Assembly (NCBI GenBank): GCA_033439795.1
Contig: JAUTDP010000008.1
Span: forward strand, 1,798,001 to 1,862,000
From: Sordaria brevicollis
Lineage: Eukaryota > Ascomycota > Sordariomycetes > Sordariales > Sordariaceae
Reading direction: 5' to 3'
DNA: 64,000 nucleotides
In this document: positions 37,199 through 47,800 of the stretch, piece after piece
How the letters are laid out: every line of letters begins with the position of its first letter
Numbering within the stretch: position 1 is the stretch's first letter
Made by a program: the position numbers and the translations under genes
Notes under the pieces: generated by a model
Told to the model about the DNA's origin: nothing
What the model saw: only the letters and a program-made list of their open reading frames with translations
Databases searched by the model: none

Positions 37199-39719
37199 AT
37201 GTCTTCAAATCGCGGGTTCAATCCCGATGCCGAGTCTTTTGAGCAAAGGCCGCCTTTTTACATTGGCCAGCATGATTCTCAAAGACATGAGTCGCCCACT
37301 GACAGCCAGTACGGCCAGATCTTGGACAGTGGTGTAAGTCTTCACATGTACATCTCCACCTATAACAGAGGACAGAAAGATTAACACATGAGACCAGTTC
37401 AACTTTGTCACCACTCCCATCACCAATGAGCACTTTCACCAGCGCGTGATTGCTCTGTACAAGAGCCATATCCAAGAACGGGAACACTGGGTTACCGAAC
37501 GGGGACTTACTGATGCCCAAAAGGCCAACCCTTCGCTGCCACTTCCTACCGTTCCTACCTTGACGGACGACGACACTTCCTTGTTTCCCAGCAGCTATGT
37601 TGGCTCTCTCATTGCCTACGCCAGCCCATGGATTGACCTGTGCTCTGAGGATCCCATCATCTCAGACATCTCCCGCCAAGTGTTGAACCTCGAGCTCGCC
37701 TACGCCAACTTCTGTGGCTCCAGGACCATCATTATCCCCGGCCCCAGACAGGACGACGGAAATGCTGTTGCCAAGTATGCTCGTGCCATTCAGGAGGCTC
37801 AGGAGGTGGGAGGTCGCGTTAACCTCGTAATCCACCTGCCCATGTACCGCGAGCCTGGTCTGGAGGAGGAAGTCGAGACGCTTTCTGATCTTCTTGGTGG
37901 TGCTGGTGAGGGTAGCAAGGAGGTCGTCAAGGCCGATGCCAAGGGCACTGAGATCGATCTCTTCAGCACCTGGGACAGCTGGCACACCATCCGGACCGTC
38001 TGCAAGTACAGCGGTCGTCTGTTCGTTGCCCTGCGCATCCCCAAGCGGGTGCCTGAGAAGGATCTTCAGGAGCGCTGGTTCTCGGAACCTCTGCACTACC
38101 TGACTCTCGACAAGAAGATTTTCTCGTTGAACAAGGCCGGCCACCCTTCCCTCACCCGCCACCACCAGGACTTGATCAACCGCTATATGCGCCTCAAGAA
38201 CCACCCTTGGTTGATTCTCATCAATGTTGGTCCCTCGGCGGAGTCCCTCGCTGAGGCTCCCAGCAAGATGGAAGTCGACTACCCTTCTTTGTCCGAGGCC
38301 ACCAAGGCCGTCAAGGAGAACCGCAAGCCGTACGCTCCTCCCTATAATGAGTTCGTCGACTACATGAAGTACCTCGAGCGCCACCAGCCTCCCTACTCCG
38401 CCATGGAGACCCCCTCGCTTGTCAGCTTCCAAGACTGGCTTCAGTCCCCTCTCCAGCCTCTCTCCGACAACCTCGAGTCCGCCACCTACGAAGTCTTTGA
38501 GGGCGACCCGGTCAAGTACGACCAGTACGAAAAGGCCGTAGCCGAAGCTATGCTGGAGTGGAAGAAATACAACCGCCCCGTATCCTCCGTCACACCCGAG
38601 ACTCCGGACGGCAAGGACCTAATCGTCGCCGTCGCCGGCGCTGGCCGTGGTCCTCTCGTCGCCCGTGTCCTCCGCGCCGCCGCTTCTACCAACACGCCCA
38701 TCCAGCTCTGGGCTCTCGAAAAGAACCAGAACGCCTACGTCTACCTCCTGCGCCGCAACAAGCGCGAGTGGAACAACTCCGTCACTGTAATCAAGACCGA
38801 CATGCGCGAGTGGGAAGGTCCGCGCCTCGCAGGACACCCCAACAACGCCATCACCAAGCTCGACATTTTGGTGACCGAACTCCTCGGTTCCTTCGGCGAC
38901 AACGAGCTGTCCCCTGAATGCCTCGACGGTATCCAGCGCCACATCGCCCGCCCACACGGCATTTCCATCCCCTATTCTTACACCGCCCACCTTTCCCCGA
39001 TCGCCCACCCGCGCATCTTCGCCGACCTCTCAAACCGCGTCATCTCTGACCCCAACGCCTTCGACATCCCCTGGGTCACCCGCCTCTTCCAGCTGTCCTA
39101 CGTCGCCCAAAAGGTGCCCAAGCACGGACGCTTCCAGCAGGCGTGGGAATTCATCCACCCCGTTGAAGTGTCTCGCGCCGACGATTTCGCCGCTGCCAAC
39201 GGCCGCGCGCGCAAATATGTGACGCACGGAAGCGGAAGCATGTACGGCTCGAGCGGCATCAACGAGCACAACGCCCGGCACTGTCACTTGACTTTTGTTT
39301 GCCCGACCAGGGGCGTGATTCATGGTCTTGCGGGTTACTTTGAGAGTGTGCTGTATAAGCACCAGGAGGAGGGAAAGACGCCGGTGGAGATTTCTATTCT
39401 GCCGGATCAGATTGATAGGAAGAGCAAGGATATGATTAGTTGGTTTCCGATTTTCTTTCCTTTGAGGGTGAGTTTCGTATCTTCTTTTTCCCCTAACTGT
39501 GATTGGTTGCGATGGATGCTAACTGACCGCAAATAGCAACCCCTCTATTTCCCCCAGGATACCGAGCTAGAAGTCAGCATGTGGCGCCAGACCGACGACA
39601 CTCGCGTCTGGTACGAGTGGATGGTTGAGGTGTACGCCTGGGTCGGTCCCAAGACTCGTATCAAGGTCGGCGCTTCCGAGATGCATAGCAGTCGTAAGGT
39701 TGCTTGCATTTTCGGTTAG
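37199..39719 (+). CDS. skb1: Type II protein arginine methyltransferase PRMT5/Skb1
   Basis: Exons 37199-37333, 37398-39467 and 39537-39719, all phase 0, encode 795 aa. Introns have GTAAGT and GTGAGT donors and ACC AG/AAATAG acceptors. The N-terminal TIM-barrel region contains FNFVTTPITNEHFHQRV and ASPWIDLCSEDP. SAM motif I is VAVAGAGRGPLVARVLRAA near residue 455, post-I is LWALEKNQNAYVYLLRRN, and motif II VTVIKTDMREW. The double-Glu loop reads TELLGSFGDNELSPECLDG near 538. The C-terminal beta-barrel includes HGLAGYFESVLY and SMWRQTDDTRVWYEW. The enzyme makes symmetric dimethylarginine on Sm proteins, histones and others; in fission yeast Skb1 also regulates Shk1. Identification is firm. Confidence 0.95.
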
Positions 39720-40534
39720 AAGTGATTACAAGAGAGGAAGGAATATCTGAAGCAGATATATTAGAGAGTATATGTGCGGCAAAAAAAGTATCAGGGGGTA
39801 TATGAAACGTCGGGATGCAGAGGAAAGGGAAGGAAAAGTCAAAAAGTCTGTTTTTTAGCGAAAGGAAAAGTTTCAAAAGTCGAAGTTGGACTGCAAATTC
39901 ACAGTCGAGGAGCCGCGAAGCTGCATGGTCCTCTGTCTGTGTTCGCGCGTGATACGTGATCCAGCCAGCAAGTGAACGTTGCGACCTTAAAGTTCAGACC
40001 TTTTGTCCTTTTCTTTTAACAGTAAACCCTGGATTCCAGACGCCATCTCCGTATGTCTAACACACCCTGCCTATATCGATCTTTTTGATTGCTCGCAGTA
40101 GATGGGCCCGGCCTCGACCATTTTTTTTGATTCGCTTCCTTGCCGGCTGATTTCTTCCAATATGATGTTTTGGCATGACGCCCAATAAATGGCCGGACAG
40201 TATCTGCCCTCTCAGGAACCCAGCGCAGAGGACACTGGCGCCCTCCCCTGGAAAGACCTTGATTCCGATCCATCCATCTTCGCCTTTTTCGTGAAAGAAC
40301 CAATCCGTCTCATATGCTACCACCCAACCCCCACCACCCTAACGGTTAACCATGGCTATTGCCCCCCTCGGTTCTATAGCGCATCTTCATCACTAGACGC
40401 GTGTCGGTGGGCGCTGGTTGCGGTTCGGCTCGGTTCGATCGGTAAATGTAATTCCATCTCAGGGTATATATCGACACATCACAACCCTCTGCCTCTGCCC
40501 TTTCCTCTTATGTCTCATTCGTTCAAGACAAAGT
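39720..40534. other. Convergent intergenic region
   Basis: This 815 bp between PRMT5 and LSM2 3' ends contains only short frames; no feature is supported. Confidence 0.45.
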
Positions 40535-41065
40535 TCACTCCTCCATCTTGGTATCGCCGCCTGTTTCCGCCTCGTCGGCTTTCTTGATGTAGAGAACGTT
40601 GTTACACCTGGTTGTTTCCCAATCGTATTAGCAACCAGCCTCGCGACATGTAGTAACGGGAAGTAGTCAGTGTGGACGTACCTAATCAAAACCTGCCCCA
40701 AAGCGCCCGTAAACTTGCGATTGATGTACTCCTTCGTGTCGCTGAGCTGGATGTTCATGTAGCTGTCGATGCTCTGTTTGGCCATAGGGAGTTGGTTAGC
40801 ATGTCTCTTCTTCTCTTTCCGTGATCCTCTGGTCTGCTTAATGCCCTTCTCTCTCGCGCTCGCTTTCCCACCACAAATGCTCATATGAGATCCAACCGAG
40901 AACGGGCAGGGAGGTAGGCCAGGAGGCTGGGCTGGAATGTAAGCGCTGGGTACGTACAACCAGACGGCCAACATACTCCGTCTCTCCCCACTTCAAGCGA
41001 ACCGTCACGAGGCTGTTGACGAGATCTTGGAGGAAGGGACGGGGGTTGACTGGGACGAAGGACAT
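40535..41065 (-). CDS. lsm2: U6 snRNA-associated Sm-like protein Lsm2
   Basis: Exons 41065-40958, 40773-40682 and 40607-40535 give 90 aa. Introns have GTACGT donors, GCTAAC or GCTAAT branches and CAG acceptors; phases are 0 and 2. Sm1 is LVTVRLKWGETEYVGRLVS, continuing DSYMNIQLSDTKEYI. Sm2 is FTGALGQVLIRCNNVLYIKK, close to Lsm2 of other ascomycetes. Lsm2 is shared by the nuclear Lsm2-8 ring (U6 snRNA 3' end, splicing) and the cytoplasmic Lsm1-7 ring (mRNA decay), so it links functionally to the Lsm1 gene 30 kb to the left. The fifteen C-terminal residues are acidic and variable. Identification is firm. Confidence 0.94.
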
Positions 41066-41786
41066 GTTGTCGGTTGTGTGGTTTGTTTTGTTGTTGATGG
41101 TTTAATTCGTGGTGCCTTGTGTATGTTCACAGGCTTGATGTCTGGCAACTCGAAAGTGGGATTTTGCGATTCGACTTGGTGCTAGTCGGCGTGTTTCGTT
41201 GGTAATTTTTCGGAAAAGTAGTATGGGTGGATCGATTGGCGCGACAAGGTCGAAGTTCGGGTCGGTTGTGAAAAGTTGAAGGTTTTCTAGAGGTTGGGAA
41301 GTGACGGAAGATGCTATGATGGAAGAGTAGCTCCAAGTGGACTTGCCCGCCTAGAATGATGGGACCTTTGCGACGTTGGAGTAGCGCGACGATGGATGGA
41401 CGTTACGAGGTACGTGTGGAGCCCGGGACGCGATAAGCTGATTGGACGTAGCGCCAAGCCTGGCAAGGTGTTGAAGAAAAGGGTTAGGGTTCGTTATGAA
41501 GGGCTGTTTAGTGATGTCGACGAAGATGATGATGGTTTCACCAAACATATATAGTACATTACCTTCTAGACTTCATATTCATTTATTTAGATGAATGATC
41601 AAGCTTTTTGGCTCAGTTTTCAAAGTCGAAATTGAATACTTTCTAGATATTATTCCAATGCCATCTATACACGCCTATGTGTCACGACCATCAACAGCAT
41701 GTCTCTGAAACGATGTGCAAGATGACCATTTTGAGTTTGTGACCGGAGACTGATCTACTTGAATGTTGATATTCGGTGAAGAGCTT
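41066..41786. promoter_or_regulatory. LSM2 promoter region and RTP1 3' flank
   Basis: This 721 bp has no coding frame of substance. It contains GGGTTAGGGTT at 41481-41491, a telomere-repeat-like (telobox) motif about 415 bp upstream of the LSM2 start. Confidence 0.45.
41481..41491 (+). promoter_or_regulatory. Telobox-like motif
   Basis: GGGTTAGGGTT matches nearly two units of the TTAGGG telomere repeat. In fungi such motifs in promoters can bind Tbf1/TRF-type or Rap1-type factors. Function here is inferred from sequence only. Confidence 0.35.
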
Positions 41787-44700
41787 TTACTCAATCTCCT
41801 CGATCCTGGGTCTACCACCCAGCATCTCAACCCCACCACTACTTCCACCACTCTGCCCTTGACCACCAGCACCACCACCACGAGAAGCCGATCTCTCCGG
41901 ATCAACAACCAACCCAGCCAACCTCGTTAGTCCAGGACCACCAAACCCTCCTCCACCTCTAGCCTGCCTCAATCCAACCCCATCCACCAAGCTCCCCATC
42001 TTCCAATTCTCTAAACTCTCCAACACATCCCTACAATACTCCCTCACCAACCCATCCTCATCCGTGCTCTCCACATACCCCAAGATCGTGCTCACCTGGT
42101 TCTGCGTCTCGCTTCCAAACGCAATGCCCGTCACCCTCCCTTCCTTCTTCGCATCATCCAGCGCCTTAATAAAGCTCATAATCAACCTCACCGCCGCCCT
42201 CCTCAAAATCCCTTTCTCCAGCTGCCTCTCGACCTGCACGACATTGATGCACAGATCCACGGCTGCCATCGCTAGCACGGCGCCGACACCGACTAGGTTT
42301 GTCTCGATACAATTCGCCAAAATCGAAAGCGCCGAGGTACGGATACGCACATCCTCCTCGCCTGTCTTGCTTGTTCCCGCTGACCACCCCTCTACGATGG
42401 CTTCGAGGATGTCTAAGCGAGCTTGCTCCTCTGGAGAAACAGGGTCAGACATATCAGGCACGCTCCCATCCCATGCCTCCTCCGCCTCTTTGTTCTTTTG
42501 CTCGCGGGCTCTAGCTTCGCGCGCTTGACGCGCCATCGTCTTCGGTCTGTGACCCCTGCGAGAAGCGAGGGTGATGAGCGCTTCGCACGTCATTTTGCTT
42601 AGTTCGCCTGTAAAGGTTTCTCTCAGACGGTCGATGACTTGCATAAGCGCTTCGCCGAAGCGGAGGCGGGCGTCGACGGTTGCGAGGGCAGATTCGCGAG
42701 GGTCGAGGTAGCGGTCGATTAGGTCGGCCAGAACGGCGCGAGGGTGGGAGGAGGCGAGCTGGGTGTAGAGTTTGATGCAGCGGAGGTGGATGTAATCTTC
42801 TTCGGAGGAGTTGGGTTCACACAAAAGGGTGGAGAGGAGGACCAAGATGCCGGGGATGTCGAGGATGGGACTGTGGGAGGTTATGAGGCCCGAGATGAGG
42901 TTGAGGCCTTCCGACCGGACTGGAGGTGGGGAGTCGGGTTGGGTGATGTAGGAGATGGCGAGGGAGTAAGTTTTGCGGTCTTCGATTTGGCGGTCGGTAG
43001 GGCCGCTGGATGCGGTGCCTGAAGACTCGGCTTCGAGTGAGTCAATCTCGTCGCGGTAGCGCAGGAGGAGGGTAAGGTTGGATGCCGTTTTGGCGTTGTC
43101 GTTGTCGCCCGTCTTGGAGAGGGCTTCGAGCGAGGTTTCGATAACTCGAAGAACGTCAGGGTCGACGCGCTTCTTTTGGAAGCCGGGAACGGTAATGACC
43201 ATGTTGAGGAGACTTAGTGCTACTCTGATCACTTCGTCCTCCCCAGCTTCGTCTTCGTCTTCTTTAATGGCTTCGCTGAGTACCTGGCTGACTAGCTCGA
43301 GAATGTGCTTGGGTTGCCCAGCAAGTTTCTCGGGGAACTTTTCCATCATGGCTAGGAGGAGCTTGACCTCAGTGAACTGGGCTATCGGGTCTTTCTCCTC
43401 CTCTTCTTCCTTGACAATCTGGATTCCACTCTTTTTCTGGCCCCTAGCGGACTTGAGCCACCGCCCAAAGAGATCGAGAAATACTGATGAGACATCAGCC
43501 TCGGAGAAAGACGAGTCAACCAGTTCCAGTAATTTGGGAATCTTCAGGTCAATCTCCGGGAGCGACAGGCCCATGTATTGTTCCCCTGCTTTTGCCAAAG
43601 GACGATTGATGTCGACAATTTCTAGCTCTCCTTGTTCGGTCTGCTTGTACACCCATTCGGGCTTTTTCTTGTCCCAGCCGCCAACATAGCCCAAGTTGTG
43701 AACGAGTGCTAACAGGACAGCAGCGGAAGGAGAAAGCTTGAGGAAGATTTTGAGAAGTGCCGAGGCCGGTTCCGTGATCTTTTCGCTCAATGGCTTCTCT
43801 GAGTTTGGCCAGGTGGTGAGCGCCCATAGGGGCAGTAGTAAAGGAGAGAGTAGCCGCTTGCACAAGCCAGGATTTGGGTGTGAAGTAACCAGTCCATGTA
43901 GCCGTTGCAGTGCCGTTACTAGGTCTTTCTGCTTAACCAGGACCTTGTCCTTACTAAGGTCAATTACCTCGTCATCATCACCGGTCTCTGTTTTGAGTAC
44001 TCCTCCTGGAGGTGGTTTGATGTGCTGTAATAATGGCTCGGCAAGGTATTTCCAGCCGGCGGTGCCTATGAAACCAGTTAGCACCCTACTTCAGAAACAA
44101 TTGCAACGCCTAGATAAAATGCCATACCGGGAGCACCAGATACTTTGCGGCCCAGAGTGCCGAAACCTATAACATAGGCAACGACTTTCTTGAGCTCAGG
44201 TCCCTCTCCGCCATCGAGCAGGGTAAACAACTGCGGTGCGATACCTGAGTACCACTCTTCGGGAGTCACGGTAGAAGGCGGTGACGACAACAGATTACTG
44301 GCCAACACGAGGGCCTCGTGGGTGATATTAGCGCCTCTCTTCTGTGGCACGGCGGCCTCGGACAGCTTGACGGTGCTGGAAGGGTGCACAGCAAAGGCAA
44401 ATTCCAGACACGCTCTAACGCCTTCCTCGCGCAGAGGTATCACCGTCAGATACTCTCTGAGCTTAAGGCGCAGCCAGTCGGGAACGTGGCCGGGCCTGAT
44501 GAGGATGTTCAGGGAGGCCAGTAGCGATAGTGTCTTGGTCCTGTAGTCCACACACAGGTCAGACTGAGCCAGACACTCACACCTTGGGGCATAAGGAGGC
44601 TTGCCTGTCAATGAGAGCCTCGAAATCACGAACAGCTTGGGCCCGCGCTTGCGAGTCACCCTTGCTGTTCGGGTTGAACGCTTTCCCACCGAGATCCATG

Positions 44701-44819
44701 ATCTCCTCCATCAGCCTCTGGCGCGCTGTCTTTTCCGTCTTCTTCTTGTCGCCGCCTCCCATGGCCTGCTTGAGAGCCTCGAGCTCTTCAGGGCTGGGGT
44801 CCAGACTGGGGTCCGCCAT
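41787..44819 (-). CDS. rtp1: Rtp1/TANGO6-like HEAT-repeat protein
   Basis: Exons 44819-44581, 44540-44128 and 44065-41787 encode 976 aa. Intron 1 is only 40 nt (donor GTGAGT, acceptor ACTACAG, phase 2); intron 2 has donor GTATGG, branch GCTAAC and acceptor CATAG. The protein is almost all alpha-helical with HEAT-like repeats, for example FGTLGRKVSGAPGTAGWKYL and LLLPLWALTTWPNSEKPLSE. The C-terminal block ALITLASRRGHRPKTMARQA, then EILEAIVEGW-like and ADLIDRYLDP segments, fit the RTP1 C-terminal domains. In yeast Rtp1 is needed for nuclear import of RNA polymerase II; animal TANGO6 is related. The C-terminus is Gly-rich. The gene is certain; the family call rests on recalled motifs. Confidence 0.8.
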
Positions 44820-47800
44820 TGTGATTCTTGGGCTTTTAGAACCGACGAAAAGGTGATAGCAGTCCTTGTTACGTTGCGAGAGATGAGGATATCAAGCGGG
44901 CGTTGATCCTTTTTTCGTGGCGATGACGTTGATTAATCAGCACTTGGATCGCGAGGACGTCTTGGTGAACTCGTGGTATTGATAAGTGACCAACTAACTA
45001 TCTAGAAATAAATGTCATGGAATCATCCATCTCAGATTCAGTCTGATATGGTTGATCTTTTTGACTTGGGAGGTTTCCCGTCGTTGTCGTGGCGAGGCGT
45101 GGAAGGTGAGAGAAGATTGGCTGATCATGCCCTGAGTGGTTGACCGTTGGAGGTACCTGTCGTCTGCTAAACATACAGTGAGCGACCCCGTGACTGCGCG
45201 CTTGTGCGAGAACCTGGACCCGCCAAAGTTCAGGTCCTAACAGTGGGTCATCCTTACCTCACCTGCGCACGGTGCACATCGAGGCAGGTGCACGGCGCGT
45301 TGCCAGTCGTCTCTCTCACTTCCAGCGCGTCTTCCTCAACGTTCCCCTCATCTCCCCTTCTTCTCCTTCAACCCAACAAAGACAACACTCTTCGACCTCC
45401 AACGCCCAACCATATTGATCCTCGCAATGCCCGAATGGGCCCAACCTCAAGTAGGTCTCTGTTTCAACCCTTGGAATTCCACCCGAAGCACAGTCAGAAG
45501 TCAGTACCGTCGAGATACACAGTTCGAATCGCGCTGGCCTGGACGACGACGACAGCTATTTCCATCGAGTCTTTCAACACCCTCTCAGAACACGACGCCT
45601 CCCCCACAGTTCTCCGATTCCAATTTTCTCGTAAGAGAATGTCCTTCGTGGCCGCTCGGGTTGTTCGGTTCTTTCGCAGTACGTCGCAGCTTCGAGTCCT
45701 GTATCAGGAGCCTTCTCAAGCTTTGCCGCGCATGGGATTACTGCGGATTCCGGGTCTTTGTGCCCACCTTTTCCGACACTCAGAGTGTATTGGTCTCGGA
45801 ACTTAACCCTAAGTATACTCCTGGTTTTACACATCCAAAGCTTTGCGCGCTTCGAGCAGTCAAATCTACCCTTTCGCCTTCTACGTCTGCGTCATCGTGG
45901 TGTTTACTGTCGGGGTTCTGTGGCGCCGCTGAAAAGTTGCGTCCTCTAGGCTCTTGGTATTTCTACTGGATGGCAAGGGCTGACTGGCAAAGGTGAGAAG
46001 TTTCCAGTCATCTTGGCGTGTCACTTCGGTGGTGCGTGCAGATGGGCAAGGTGTCCGGTCCCATGAGTCAAAAGCCGGTAAGAACCTCTGGTCTGAGGTC
46101 GCTCGTCAGGACTGGATCACTGGACGCAGTACTCTGGCCATCATAGTGGGTTGTTCTGCTGATGTCCCGTGGCTAGGTATACCGCGTTGGGGTAGGATAC
46201 ATTTTGGGTGCCCTGCCATGTCTGTCATCCAGGAGTTCTTTCTGGCTCGGGCTCTTGGAGCTTTGCGGTCGCACCGCATGCTCTGGTGGAGTGACGAGGG
46301 GAGAGCGAAGACATGGCTACATACGATCACATCCCTCATTTCGCATTTCGCGTCTTCAGCTTGCCTCGCCTGAATCACTGCACTTGTGTGGTGAGCGGGG
46401 GCTGTATGACTACCAACGGAAACGATGGGAAGGATTCCCCACGCCTGTCTTTTGCGCTCTCTGTACCCTCAGATCTCTCCTATATCGCATGCGCAGGAGC
46501 GGATACCCACTTGTACGCCTTCCTCCCGGATAACCTCCACCGACTCTGTGGAACCGCGTTCGGCAACATACCGTCAACGTGTCACTGGCTCTTGTGTCAG
46601 TGAGATCCCCGGCCAGGCGCATTAACCGATTTGAACGAATGGCTTTGTCCTACGTTGCGAATTGGACGCCAGAACCACGTTTGCTTCAAATCTTTGATCC
46701 GCAAGGAGAGAAGCTCTTTGGCAGACACTTTCCTTTTGACGGGAGTGCGCTGAAAAGTTCACTTCCCGGGAGAAAGATGATAGCACGGTTTTTGAGGATG
46801 CATTTTGTCCGTGCGGTAATGCCCTCCTTTACACTTTCCCGGCTGGTGCGGGGGTGCGGAGAGGAAACAAAAGCTAGTCTCAGTTGGCAGTGTTCTACAT
46901 ACGGAAAGACTCGTGGGACGGCTATCTCGACGAACATGCTATCGATTCGGCTGCCGACACTTGACGACTACTGTGTTGACGACGGTGCGCTTTCTCATGG
47001 AAGGTCGGACAGGTCCGCTATGGCTTGCTGGTTTGGACTGTGAGCGTGGTGGTTGGTTGTCTAGTATCTTCTGGGGGTGTTCATTCTGGGGGTATCCGTG
47101 TCGGCTTGGGGGCAAAAGAGTGTCTTTGGACCAGACTCGCTGAGAACCAATGCTCTTGCAGCCCTTGGAATTCGGAGGATGGTGGTTGTGCATTTCTGGG
47201 GAAGAGGACCAAAGGCTGGGACCCATCTCGAGTTGGAGTCAAAGTTTCGTACTTGTCCGGCCTCTGGATCCCCTCTTTCTTGGGGTTCACTTCTAACCTA
47301 CTCTGTGTCCTCGTGGAGGCTAGCTTTGCTGTTTGAAGTCTCGGTCCTTTAGGATAGGGGACTGGCTTCTTGAGAGGTAGTCCTCGGTTGTTCCTCGTTC
47401 CTGGAAGATGGCGGGAGGAACAACCCCTCTACATTTTTTGAGGATAAGTCTCTCCGATTTTCGGTTACCTTCCACATGGTCCGATACTGACGTCGAAGTG
47501 TAGGTATCCTGGACTCGAGGACGTGACTCGAGGGGGTAATCGGTGCCGACACGGCATTGTCAACCTAGAGAGCGCTCAGCCTCCCATTCCAGCATGATTC
47601 TAAGCAAACGTCTGTGCGACACCGTGTGATAGTGTGATGATGGTTCGAAGGAATGCCGGACGTTTCGATATTCTCCGGGATCTGAGATATAACGGCCGTA
47701 AGTGCCGATCCAGTCGGTAGGCAAGGCACTCCCACCACCGATGTGGCGTAGCGTGGTAGCCTTGCTTGCTTGCCTCGGATCCGGTTGGCCTCCATGCATA

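Noticed and set aside
37211..37225. GGGTTCAATCCC resembling a tRNA B-box
   Set aside because: Lies in PRMT5 exon 1 coding sequence, with no surrounding cloverleaf.
37662..38432. 256-codon minus-strand frame
   Set aside because: Antisense shadow of PRMT5.
42744..43689. Plus-strand frames of 92 and 203 codons
   Set aside because: Antisense shadows of RTP1 exon 3.
45204..45996. Two overlapping plus-strand frames of about 200 codons
   Set aside because: No coding-type codon use, no recognisable domain, and they overlap in different frames; treated as unannotated sequence.
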